From positions 67,501 to 131,500 of the forward strand of contig CANXME010002013.1 of assembly GCA_948144175.1 (NCBI GenBank): a stretch of 64,000 nt of DNA, in the 5' to 3' direction. Below, one piece after another: positions 45,501 to 57,500 of the stretch (position 1 is its first letter; the number at the start of each line of letters is the position of its first letter). Under the pieces are notes generated by a model that had not been told where the DNA came from, searched no databases, and worked only from the letters and a program-made list of their open reading frames with translations. The stretch is from Closterium sp. NIES-65. Its lineage: Eukaryota > Streptophyta > Zygnematophyceae > Desmidiales > Closteriaceae. A program made the position numbers and the translations under genes.

Positions 45501-48500
45501 GCGCAGCACCCGCTTTGCCGCTTTCCAGTGAAGGTCGGTGAAGCGCCCAGGAACCGCATACCAAGAGAGGACACTATTAGGGTATGCCAAGTCAGGTCGG
45601 GTACACATCATGGCGTACATGAGGGACCCAAAAAGTTCTGGGTATGGCTCAGTGCATGCCTCTGGTGTGGGTACAGCTGGAGCGGCGAGGAGGTGTTGCA
45701 GCGGCAGAGGGGTGGCCGTAGGTGTGCACAGCTCCATCTCAAAGCGCTTGAGTACATTGTTGATGTAGAACTCCTTGGAGAGTGGAATGGTGCGAGCATG
45801 GCGATCGCGAGTAATCTCCATCCCCAAGTAGTGTTTGAGGTCACTGAGGTCTTTCATCAGGTGGGTCTTGCTCAGGGCCGCCTGGACAGAGGTCATCTGG
45901 GCCGAGTCCTTGGTAACAAGGATGAAGTCATCGACGTAGACAAGGATGTAGAATGGCTCAGAGTGACGATGAATGAAGAGGGTTGGGTCAGCTGAGGATG
46001 GGTGGAAGTCCAATGAGAGAAGAACTTCTTTCACTTTGTTGTGCCATTCACGAGGGGCTTGTTTGAGGCCGTAAAAAAGGCGATTCAGCTTCCAGTCAGT
46101 GTTGGGAGGGAACTCTCCTGGAAAGCCTTCAGGTCGAAGTCTCCTTGAGGTGTCCTTGCAGGAAAGCTGAAGAGACGTCCATGGATTTGATCTCAAAGTT
46201 GTCTTGTGCGGCTACATCCAAGAGCGTGCGAACTGTGGGTGGTTTGGATGTGGGAGAGAAGGTTTTGAAGAAGTGAAAGTGCTGTTGTTGGGTGAATCCC
46301 TTAGCCACATAGCGTGCTTTGAACACGGGTGCCTTGTCCGGAAGCTGCTTCACTCAAACAGCCACTTGCCCCCGACGATGTTAACTCCTGGAGGTGGAGT
46401 TTCATCGTCAAAGGAGTGGTTGCGAGTGAAGGCTTCACAATCAGCTTCCATGGCAGCACGCCACTCGGCAGCATGTGGACCTGAGAGAGCTTGTTGGAGG
46501 GTGAATCAGTGATATCGGGGAAGATGTGCGAGAGCTGGGGAATGACAGCGTGAAGATCACACAGCTCCTCATGCCTGTCTTCCAAAAGGGTAGAAGGCAC
46601 ATCCCCCCCCGCAGGAGGAGTCGGAGTGATCACTGAGCATCGAATGGCGAGTGCCAGCGGAGGAGCAGCCCCATGCGACCGAGTGCCATGAGCCACCGGA
46701 GAGGAGGGTGGAGCGGGCGGCACTGGAGGGGTCGGTTTAGGGGGTTTGGGCGGAGGGATCAGTCGACGCTGGTAGGTGATCAATTCGGGCGGTTGTGGGA
46801 GAGTGGGTTCCTGAGTGGAAGGGGGAACGGAGGGAGGAGGTGGAACCGGGGGTTTCGACCGCCGATGGTATGTGATTGGTGCACTTGGTAGTGGGAGCGC
46901 AGATGGTGGAGTGGGAGAGGGGAGAGATGAGGGAGCAGCTGCCGTGGACACCGGTGAGGACGGGTCAGAGACCTCAAAGTGGAATGGTGCGATGGCAGGA
47001 GAGGTAGGGGGTGAGGGAGCTAGTGCAGGTGGAAGTTCAGGAGGTGCATCAAAGTCAGCCCACACAAGAGAGGGTGGTCCGGAGGAAGGATCCCCCTTCG
47101 AGGAGGAGTAGAAGGGGCGAGTCTCGTCAAAGACGACGTCACGGCTCCGGATTAATTGTTGAGTAGAGGGGTTGAGGAAGAGGGTAGTTAGGGGAGTCGG
47201 CGTTATGCCCAAGATATATGCATGTTTGAGTTTTGGGGCCGAGCTTGCCACCTTGCTGCCGCCGAGCCTGAGGGTTGAGGAGGACATAGGCGATGCACCC
47301 CCATAACCGAAGGGGGCGAGCAGTGGGTGTTTTCCCGAGCCAAAGTGTGGTGGGAGTGGTGTCGAGAAGATGCGGGTGAGGGTAGAGGTTGTAGAGGAAG
47401 GCGGCATGGTAGAGGGCGTACCCCCAGAGTGACAGTGGTGCGTTGGAGTGGCTGAGGAGGCAGCGGGTGATGTATGCCAACGTGTGATTGCGACTCTCTA
47501 CGATGCCGTTCTGCTGCGGGCTGCCAGGAAGGGTGAAGTTTTGTAGAATGCCTTCTGAGGAGCAGAATGCCTTGAGCTTATCGTTGCAGAATTCACCACC
47601 ACCATCTGAATGGAGGGGCTTGACCTTGCGGCCAAAGGTGGTCTGTGCCAGATTGACCCACGCCATGATGACCCCTGGAGCCTCAGCCTTAGTGTGCAGG
47701 AGGTGCATAGAGACGTAGCGGGAGTGGTCATCAACTAAAACAAAGAAATAACGATGTCCACCTCGTGCGGCAACAGGGGCAGGGCCCCAGACGTCCATGT
47801 GCACTAGGTCCAGTGGGGCTGCTGCGACTGAGGGTGAGGCAAGGTGGGGCTGTTGGCGTAGCTTGCTCTTGGTGTTGTCAATGCATGTGGGAGCGGGAGA
47901 GTCAGGTGGTGGAGGGAGTGAGGCTGGTAGGCCGAGAAGAAGTTTCTTGGAGGCCATGTCAGCGAGCGTGCGGAAGTTTGGGTGCCCGAGCCGATGGTGG
48001 TAGAGGATGGTCGGGTTGGAGAAGCTGCGACATGAGCATGGTGTGATAGCAGCCTGTGCTTGGGTGGTTGACACTTGTGGGATAGGTACTCGCAGTGTGT
48101 AAAGGCCGCTGCTATTAGGGGTGAAGCGAGCCAAGACCTTGTTGTTGAGTGGGTTGATGATGTCACAATAGTCCTTGTTCTCCGAGGAGATGGTGCGTAA
48201 CCTCGCCTCCTGAATTTCTGTTTGAGCCACTTGATTGTGGCATAGTGAAGGCACGCACCTACCAGTGACAGTGCCGGATGGGAAGGCGGGGCATGGGACA
48301 GTGGACGAACCCTTGGCAAAGGTGATGAAGCTTGAATCAACTCGCAAGAGAGGAATAGGTGTTGAATAGGGTTTGAAGGAGAGTGTCTCTTTGAGCAATG
48401 TGTGGGTGGCCTCGCTGTCGAGTGTAAACTCTATGTATTGTGGTGCCTGCGGTGGGCCGATATGCTGCAAGGTTACTTCATTGATCATGGCGGTACCAGG

Positions 48501-51500
48501 GATTAACAAGTTGATAGTTGCCGAGGCGAAGGCCATGGTGAAGAACCTCTTTCTCGCGCGAAATGTCTCTCTTGAATCACCGATAAGAACTTCGGGTTTA
48601 GGGTTTACGAAGGAGAATTGCGAAGTAGGGTTTATGAAGGAGAATTTTGAGGAGAGGTTTGGCATTTTCGAAATCCGAAGGTCCCGAAGAGCAAAGAACG
48701 TCAATGTTGGCCGCTTCAAGATGTCTCATAGGAGGTTTAAGGCCGGCGAAAATAGGTTGAAACGGCCGATTTTGGTAGTGTCGACTAACTACTGACCCTG
48801 TTCCCACACACCCCCCCACACACCACCCTCAGCTTCGCGGCTACACTGCTGCTCAGCTTCACTGCTACACGGCTGCTCAGCTGCGCAGCTTCACCTGTTC
48901 AGTTGCGGGGTGATGGAAGTGCTGTTGCGGGGCGATGGGCGGCAGCTCGAAGGTGACGCTGTAGGGCGACGGGCGGTAGCCCGAAGAGAAGATGCAGGGC
49001 GATGGGCGGCAGCTCGAAGGGAAGCTGCAGGGCGACGAGCAGCAGCCCGACGATTGACGAGATGGGAAAAATTGGGTTATGCCGAAGCGGGAAGGACGGC
49101 GGGACAAATCCGCGGTGATGAGGGAGAGCGACGAGGAAATGGTGGCTACGGTTACCTTAAGTGAGACGCATAAATTGGTGCCTCGTAACTCAAGGAAAGG
49201 TAGTGTGGGAGAGAATCTACCCACGAAAGATGTCGCGAATCAACGGCTACGATGACGGCGCGGGAAAAATTCCGGCCGTGAAGATTAGGTTGATGAGGGT
49301 ACTTTACTCGAGCGATGAATGTTGAAGGCGGCTTCGCCTAAGGGTGTGGGAGAGGATTCCGCAAAGGTAAAAGGATCAAGATCCGCATGTGCGGTTGAAG
49401 AGCTCTGATACCATGTCAGAACTTGAGCTTAGAATCCATGCATTAGTAATGAGCTCAAGGCTCCTTAAGTACATTGGAAATGGGCAAGGTAAGGGTGGGG
49501 AGAGAATCGGGGGCAATCCTAGGGGATTAGGGGCTTAGTTCAGAAAGACGCGTCCTGCGTCCTGGACGCATGCGTCCAGACGCATGCGTCCAGACGCAGG
49601 ACGCTGACCCTTGACCTGTAAGACGCACCAAAAGACGCAAGCCCGGGCAGGGCAAAAAAAACCTCCGGGCAGGCCAAAAATATTGTATAGGGCTTGGGGT
49701 GGAAGAAGAAGGAATGCTCGAGGAAACCATAGCGGAGTTTAGGTGGTAAGCTAAGCTAAGGCCTAAAACCTCTATGGGTTTACGAAAGAGAATTGGTGAG
49801 GGGAAAATGAGAAGCCACAAAGGTTGTCATGCTAAATGTGCTTGGTGGTGGTGGGCTACAAAGGTTGGGATTCGTAGATGCCAAGTGGTTGAGAGGTTTG
49901 AGTGAAATTCAATTTTGGTTTAGTTGTTAGGGAATGTTAGGGGGGCTGGTTTTGAATGGCGAATTGGGCTTGGGGTGGGGAGATTTCGCGATTTCGACAT
50001 TCGCGTCGAAATCGCGAATGCCAAAATCGCGATCGTATTTTTTTTTCGGGCTGCCCGAAAAATTTTTTGACGTGCGTCCTGCGTCTGGACGCGCGTCCTG
50101 CGTCCTAGCGTCCAGACGCTGCGTCCGGACGCAGGACGCAGCGTCCTAGCTGCGTCTTTCCGAACTAAGATTAGGGGTAATCCCAAGGCAATCTCCAATT
50201 GGTGGGTTGGAGATTGCTCGGAGATCATATTTGGGTTTGGTTAAGTGCAAACTACACTAAACTAGGATATAAAAAGTACAAGTACAATTGTGAGTAGGCA
50301 TGATCATTAGGCCCGACCCGACCCGACCCGACCCGACTTGGGCGGGCCAGCCGGGTTCCGGGTCGGGTCGGGTCGGGTCGGAACTTCAAAAAATCCTGGC
50401 CCGACCCGGGTATCGGGTGCCGGGTCAGGCGTGACCCGCCCCCGGGTCGGGTCGGGTAGGGGCCGGGTCGGGTCGGGTCGGGCCAGGACCCCATATGCAG
50501 GGTAAGAGGTTCCTAAGTTGGAAAAAACGCTAGTTTCATGTTGCGTATTGAGTTTATACGCATCTAGAATTCGTACGCTGCGGATTTTTCTAAAATTCGC
50601 CAAATTTGGCTCGGGCTGACCGGAAAAAAAAATCAGATGAGTTCGCGATCTGGCGAACTCAAATTTGAGTCTAGAAATTCAGATCTGAGTTCGCGCGTTG
50701 CTAAAGCAACTTCAGATCTGAATTTCGAGATTGTTGGTGGATCATTCCCTCTTATCCACCGCTCACAACCCACCTTCACCCCATCCAATTTGTTGCCAAC
50801 TTCTACCAGACTCACTCAATGTCAGGCCGCTTTTCCCTTCAATAATCTTTGCGTTCAATTTCTTCCTCTTCACTTTGACGATGACCTACTACAGCAACTC
50901 CGGTCTAGGGTTTAGACATTGACTTCGCGATCTGCTCTAGTGCAACTTGTCGAGGGAATGTCAATGTCGAGGGAACAAACAAACCCTAGACATTGACTTC
51001 GCGATCTGCTTTAGTGCAACTTGTCGAGGGAGGAAAAGTCGGGTTGGGCCAAATACTCGACCCGACTTAGGGCGCGGTACCCGAAACCGGGTCGGGTACG
51101 ACTTCGGGTCTAAATCTGACCCGACCCGACCCGACCCGGTTTCGGGTGTCGGGTCGACCCGACCCGACCGGGTAAACCCGACCCGACCCGGCCGGGTCAG
51201 CGCTTCAAAATGCCTGACCCGACCCGGGTCAAAACCCGGGTCGGGTCGGGTCGACCCGACCCGCCGGGGCAGGATGATCATGCCTAATTGTGAGATTGAG
51301 GGCTAACATTAACAATTGGCGGCCGGCACTTTTTGAGGGACACCATGTTCCGCCTGGTTACCGCATTCCACATGAGTTCGCTGTGTTACATGTCAGTTGT
51401 GTTACATTGCATGTGAGTTTGCTGTACTACATGTGAGCTCGCTGTGTTCCATGTGAGTTCCCTGTGTTACATTTCCTTCTCTGCCTTCTCTGCTCCCTCC

Positions 51501-54500
51501 TCTCCCCCCTCTTCGTATTCCTTTGCTCCCATCCCTTCCTTCCACCTCTCCCTCCCTTCTTACCCCTTTCCTCCTCTTCTTCTGCCATCCTCCCCTCTCC
51601 ACCCTCCTCTCCTGACAGGCTGTCATCTCAACCCCCACTGCCTTACCCTTTCGCCCATCCACTAACAGTTCCTCTTAGTGCTTCTTTCCAGAGAACTTTC
51701 TCCCCTTCCTCTCCCTCCCCTCCCTTTCCCTTCCTCCCTTGCCTTCTCCTGACAGAATCTCATCTCAACCCCCACAGCCTCACCCTATCGCCCATCCACT
51801 GATATCTCCTCCCAGTGCTTCTTTCCACCGCACTTCCTCCCCTTCCTCTTCTTTCTCCCCTTCCTCGTCTTCCCATCTCTTGCCCTCCCGATAGAACGTC
51901 ACGCTGAACCCCACTGCTTTGCTTCGCCCATCCACTGACAGCTCCTCCTACTGCTTCTTCCCTTTCCCGTCCCCTCCTGACAGAATGTCATCTCAACCCC
52001 CACTTCCAGCTCCTCCTAGTGCTTCCTCCCCCTCCTCTCTTTCCCTTCCCTTTCCCGTCTCCTTCCTCCCCCTCCTCTCTTTCCCTTCCCATTCCCGTCC
52101 CCTCTTGTCTTCTCCTGACAGAATGTCATCTCAACCCCCACTGACAGCTCCTCCTCCTGCTTCTTCCCTTCTCAGCGCACTTCCTCCCCTTCCCTCATTT
52201 AGTTTCCCTCCCTTGCTCTCCTCACTTGCTCCCCTCCCCCCTCTGCCTCCTCTCCCCCAACAGAATGCCGCACTGAATCCCCACTGCCTCACCCTTTCGC
52301 CCACCCACGGACACCTCCCAGTGCTTTTTTCTCAGCGCACTTTCTCCTCTTCCTCTCCTTCTCCCCCCTTTCCCTTCCCCCCTTCCCTTCTCTCTACAGA
52401 ACGTCACTCTCAACCCCCACTGCATCGCCTCCCAGCCACCCGCGAACACCTCACAGTGCTTCTTCCCACAGAATTTCCTCCCCTTCCTCCACACGCCCTT
52501 CTTCATTCTCAACTCGCTCTACGACTCCTGGCAGGTAAGGCTTGCTCTTTTCTCTTGCATTTCTATTGCAAACCACCCTTGAATTCCTGCCCCACACCAC
52601 ACCCTCCCCTTCCTCCACACGCCCTTCTTCATTCTTAACTCGCTCTACGACTCCTGGCAGGTAAGGCTTGCTCTTTTCTCTTGCATTTCTATTGCAAACC
52701 ACCCTTGAATTCCTGCCCCACACCACACCCTCCCCTTCCTCCACACGCCCTTCTTCATTCTCAACTCGCTCTACGACTCCTGGCAGGTAAGGCTTGCTCT
52801 TTTCTCTTGCATTTCTATTGCAAACCACCCTTGAATTCCTGCCCCACACCGCACCCTCCCCTTCCTCCACACGCCCTTCTTCATTCTCAACTCGCTCTAC
52901 GACTCCTGGCAGGTAAGGCTTGCTCTTTTCTCTTGCATTTCTATTGCAAACCACCCTTAAATTCCTGCCCCACACCACACCCTCCCCTTCCTCCACACGC
53001 CCTTCTTCATTCTCAACTCGCTCTACGACTCCTGGCAACTAAGGCTTGCTCTTTTCTCTTGCATTTCTATTGCAAACCACCCTTGAATTCCTGCCCCACA
53101 CCACACCCTCCCCTTCCTCCACACGCCCTTCTTCATTCTCAACTCGCTCTACGACTCCTGGCAGGTAAGGCTTGCTCTTTTCTCTTGCATTTCTATTGCA
53201 AACCACCCTTGAATTCCTGCCCCACACCGCACCCTCCCCTTCCTCCACACGCCCTTCTTCATTCTCAACTCGCTCTACGACTCCTGGCAGGTAAGGCTTG
53301 CTCTTTTCTCTTGCATTTCTATTGCAAACCACCCTTAAATTCCTGCCCCACACCACACCCTCCCCTTCCTCCACACGCCCTTCTTCATTCTCAACTCGCT
53401 CTACGACTCCTGGCAACTAAGGCTTGCTCTTTTCTCTTGCATTTCTATTGCAAACCACCCTTGAATTCCTGCCCCACACCACACCCTCCCCTTCCTCCAC
53501 ACGCCCTTCTTCATTCTCAACTCGCTCTACGACTCCTGGCAGGTAAGGCTTGCTCTTTTCTCTTGCATTTCTATTGCAAACCACCCTTGAATTCCTGCCC
53601 CACACCGCACCCTCCCCTTCCTCCACACGCCCTTCTTCATTCTCAACTCGCTCTACGACTCCTGGCAGGTAAGGCTTGCTCTTTTCTCTTGCATTTCTAT
53701 TGCAAACCACCCTTAAATTCCTGCCCCACACCACACCCTCCCCTTCCTCCACACGCCCTTCTTCATTCTCAACTCGCTCTACGACTCCTGGCAACTAAGG
53801 CTTGCTCTTTTCTCTTGCATTTCTATTGCAAACCACCCTTGAATTCCTGCCCCACACCACACCCTCCCCTTCCTCCACACGCCCTTCTTCATTCTCAACT
53901 CGCTCTACGACTCCTGGCAGGTAAGGCTTGCTCTTTTCTCTTGCATTTCTATTGCAAACCACCCTTGAATTCCTGCCCCACACCGCACCCTCCCCTTCCT
54001 CCACACGCCCTTCTTCATTCTCAACTCGCTCTACGACTCCTGGCAGGTAAGGCTTGCTCTTTTCTCTTGCATTTCTATTGCAAACCACCCTTAAATTCCT
54101 GCCCCACACCACACCCTCCCCTTCCTCCACACGCCCTTCTTCATTCTCAACTCGCTCTACGACTCCTGGCAACTAAGGCTTGCTCTTTTCTCTTGCATTT
54201 CTATTGCAAACCACCCTTGAATTCCTGCCCCACACCACACCCTCCCCTTCCTCCACACGCCCTTCTTCATTCTCAACTCGCTCTACGACTCCTGGCAGGT
54301 AAGGCTTGCTCTTTTCTCTTGCATTTCTATTGCAAACCACCCTTGAATTCCTGCCCCACACCGCACCCTCCCCTTCCTCCACACGCCCTTCTTCATTCTC
54401 AACTCGCTCTACGACTCCTGGCAGGTAAGGCTTGCTCTTTTCTCTTGCATTTCTATTGCAAACCACCCTTAAATTCCTGCCCCACACCACACCCTCCCCT

Positions 54501-57500
54501 TCCTCCACACGCCCTTCTTCATTCTCAACTCGCTCTACGACTCCTGGCAACTAAGGCTTGCTCTTTTCTCTTGCATTTCTATTGCAAACCACCCTTGAAT
54601 TCCTGCCCCACACCGCACCCTCCCCTTCCTCCACACGCCCTTCTTCATTCTCAACTCGCTCTACGACTCCTGGCAGGTAAGTCTTGCTCTTTTCTCTTGC
54701 ATTTCTATTGCAAACCACCCTTGAATTCCTGCCCCACACCACACCCTCCCCTTCCTCCACAAGCCCTTCTTCATTCTCAACTCGCTCTACGACTCCTGGC
54801 AGGTAAGGCTTCCTCTTTTCTCTTGCATTTCTATTGCAAACCACCCTTGAATTCCTGCCCCACACCACACCATCCCCTTCCTCCACACGCCCTTCTTCAT
54901 TCTCAACTCGCTCTACAACTCCTGGCAGGTAAGGCTTGCTCTTTTCTCTTGCATTTCTATTGCAAACCACCCTTGAATTCCTGCCCCACACCACACCCTC
55001 CCCTTCCTCCACACGCCCTTCTTCATTCTCAACTCGCTCTACGACTCCTGGCAGGTAAGGCTTGCTCTTTTCTCTTGCATTTCTATTGCAAACCACCCTT
55101 GAATTCCTGCCCCACACCACACCCTCCCCTTCCTCCACACGCCCTTCTTCATTCTCAACTCGCTCTACGACTCCTGGCAGGTAAGGCTTGCTCTTTTCTC
55201 TTGCATTTCTATTGCAAATTTGAGCTTTCTAGTTCGACTCAAAAACCACTTTCTTTAACCTCAACTCGCACCCTCGCCCACTCCTTTGCATCTTTCATAG
55301 ACTTCCCAGAAAGCGCATGGCGTGCGTGCCGTGCCGCGTGTCTGCAAGCTCTCTCAACCTCACCTTTTTCCTCTTGCACTGTGCTGCCCAACGCCCCCTC
55401 CACTCCACGCCATCCGCAGATCGCCCACTCCTTTGCATCCTTCACAGTCTTCAAAGAAAAGGCGTGGCACGTGTGGTGCATGGCCTGCTGCTGCAATCTT
55501 TCCTACCCTCATGCATTGTGCTGCCCAACGCCCCCTCCACTCCACGCCATCCGCAGATCGCCCACTCCTTTGCGTCCTTCACAGTCTTCCCAGAAAAGGC
55601 GTGGCACTCGTGCCGCATGTCGCTGCAGGGGTGCAATCAGGAGCGGCTCGATCTTATTCATGGTACGAAAGCATGGTCGATGTGCTAATAATGTCATAGA
55701 TCCATGTGTAAGTAACAGGGAAAAACAACTGTACTGCTGGCTGGTTGTTAGGGTTAGCCCTTGCTCTTCTTTTCTCTCGCATGTCTCCATCTCATCACTT
55801 ATTTCATCTGTTCCTCTCTCGCCCTCGCCTTCCGTTGTCTCCCACTTATTTTCCTCCCCTTATTTTTCTCATCTTGTTTTTCTCCTCTTATTTTCCTCCC
55901 CTTATTTTTCTCATCTTGTTTTTCTCCTCTTATTTTCCTCCCCTTATTTATCTTATCTTGTTTTTCTCCTCTTATTTTCCTCCCCTGATTTTTCTCATCT
56001 TGTTTTTCTCCTCTTATTTTCCTCCCCTTATTTTTCTCATCTTGTTTTTCTCCTCTTATTTTCCTCCCCTTATTTTTCTCATCTTGTTTTTCTCCTCTTA
56101 TTTCCTCCCCTTATTTTTCTCATCTTGTATTTCTCCTCTTATTTTCCTCCTCCTAGTCTCCTCTATCTCACACATGGCAACCCCACCCTCCTGCCCTTCG
56201 ATCCTCTTGTCTCCCACTTCCCCCCATCTCACTCAGTCAAGGCTGCTCTTTCCCTCCCCCTTCTCCTTCTTCTCCCACATTCCCCCGTCTCGTTCAAGGC
56301 AACCCCACTCTCGCCCTCACCTCCTCTCTCTCCCACATTCATGTTTTGATTCTCCCCCTCTCGCCTCACCTCCTGCTGTCGCCCACGTTTTGGCCTCGCC
56401 CCCCCCTTCCCTGCGTTAACAGCCTATCGGGATGAGACGGTGGGCAAGGTGACGCCCCTCCTCTCCTCTCCTTCCCCATCCCAAGTTCTGCCTCTCACCT
56501 TCTCTCCTTCTCTCCTTATCTCCTTGCCGCCCTCCCTCCCCCCCCCCCCCCCCCCCTTTCCCTGCCCCAACAGCCTATCGGGATGAGATGGTGGAAAAGG
56601 TGTCGCCCCTCCTCTCGTCCAATCGCAGCGCGCCACCTGTCCGGCGCCTGTTGGCTGCAGCATCAAGCGAAAGTTCAGCAAACGGAGCGTACCTCGTGTC
56701 CTGCCGAGCACACTGCATGGTGAGTAGGTGCAAAGATCTGATGTGATTGCATGGCAAAGAAATGCAAATTTTTTTATGGATAACAGCTGAGATTTGTTGA
56801 CGTTGTGTGTGGGACCTTCGTCATTCAATATTCCCTAGAGTCTGATTTATGCCAGAACCCATAACAACCAATGTGGCATGCATGGCATGGCAGCATCACT
56901 CCATATTCCCAAGAGTTTATTCCATTGTATGGCATGTGAGATGGCTGTAGGGGGCATCGTCCCATGTGACGTGGTGACTTTGAGTCGACTCAAAAGCATC
57001 ACTCCTCCCACATTCCATACTATGGCATGTAATATGGCCCCATGCGGCATCGTCCCATGTGACATGGCCCCATCCCATGCGGCATCGTCCCATGTGACAT
57101 GGCCCCATGCGGCATCGTCCCATGTGACATGGCCCCATAGGGGCATGGCAGCATGGAATGTCAGCAGTGCTGATCTCCCTCATCTTTCCACACTTTCCAT
57201 ACTCCATGTCTATCCCATGTTTCTTGTCTCCCATTCACGCATGAGATCCATCCATCTCCAGTGTCCATCACACAGGTCATTTTTTAGGAGCCTCAAAAAT
57301 CCATTCACCACACGCTTGTGACCCATCCATCTCATGTGTCCATCACACAGGCCATGGGCCCCATGTCACCCCTCCTCTATCCCATCCCATCCTGATTTAT
57401 GGGTCGACTCAATAATAATTCCCTTACCTGTAATCTGTTACACAGGCGATGCGTCCAGTCTATTCTTTAGACGTCTCAAAACAATTTGTGTTTACATGGC

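Larger units (their letters stand above)
44162..51314 (-). mobile_element. Copia-5: nested, gag-less Ty1/copia element
   Basis: Inserted in a duplicated exon-E fragment with the 5-bp duplication attgg (44157-44161 and 51315-51319). The 3' LTR is 44162-44448; the 5' LTR is 49414-51314, swollen by two MITEs. The coding region runs protease to RNase H on the minus strand and lacks gag. It is further split by a MITE in the RNase H part. It is therefore non-autonomous and is itself a host for later insertions. Confidence 0.95.
49414..51314 (-). repeat. Copia-5 5' LTR, interrupted by two MITEs
   Basis: 1,901 bp in total. Removing the two MITEs and one copy of each duplication leaves 257 bp, which equals the other LTR minus a 30-bp segment. 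It ends TAACA next to the duplication attgg. Confidence 0.93.

Noticed and set aside
52451-55138. Repeated 125-codon minus-strand frames over the same array
   Set aside because: They restart every 378 bp exactly where the mutated donors create start codons in reverse. Purely a repeat artefact.
52475-55217. CRISPR-like array
   Set aside because: There are no spacers: the units are head-to-tail and nearly identical along their whole length, and the context is a eukaryotic gene.
52681-56349. A 1,222-codon open frame with 40-residue repeats on the + strand
   Set aside because: It is the frame-neutral 126-bp array plus pyrimidine-rich introns. It cuts through exons F and G in the wrong frame and matches no protein family, so it is not a gene.
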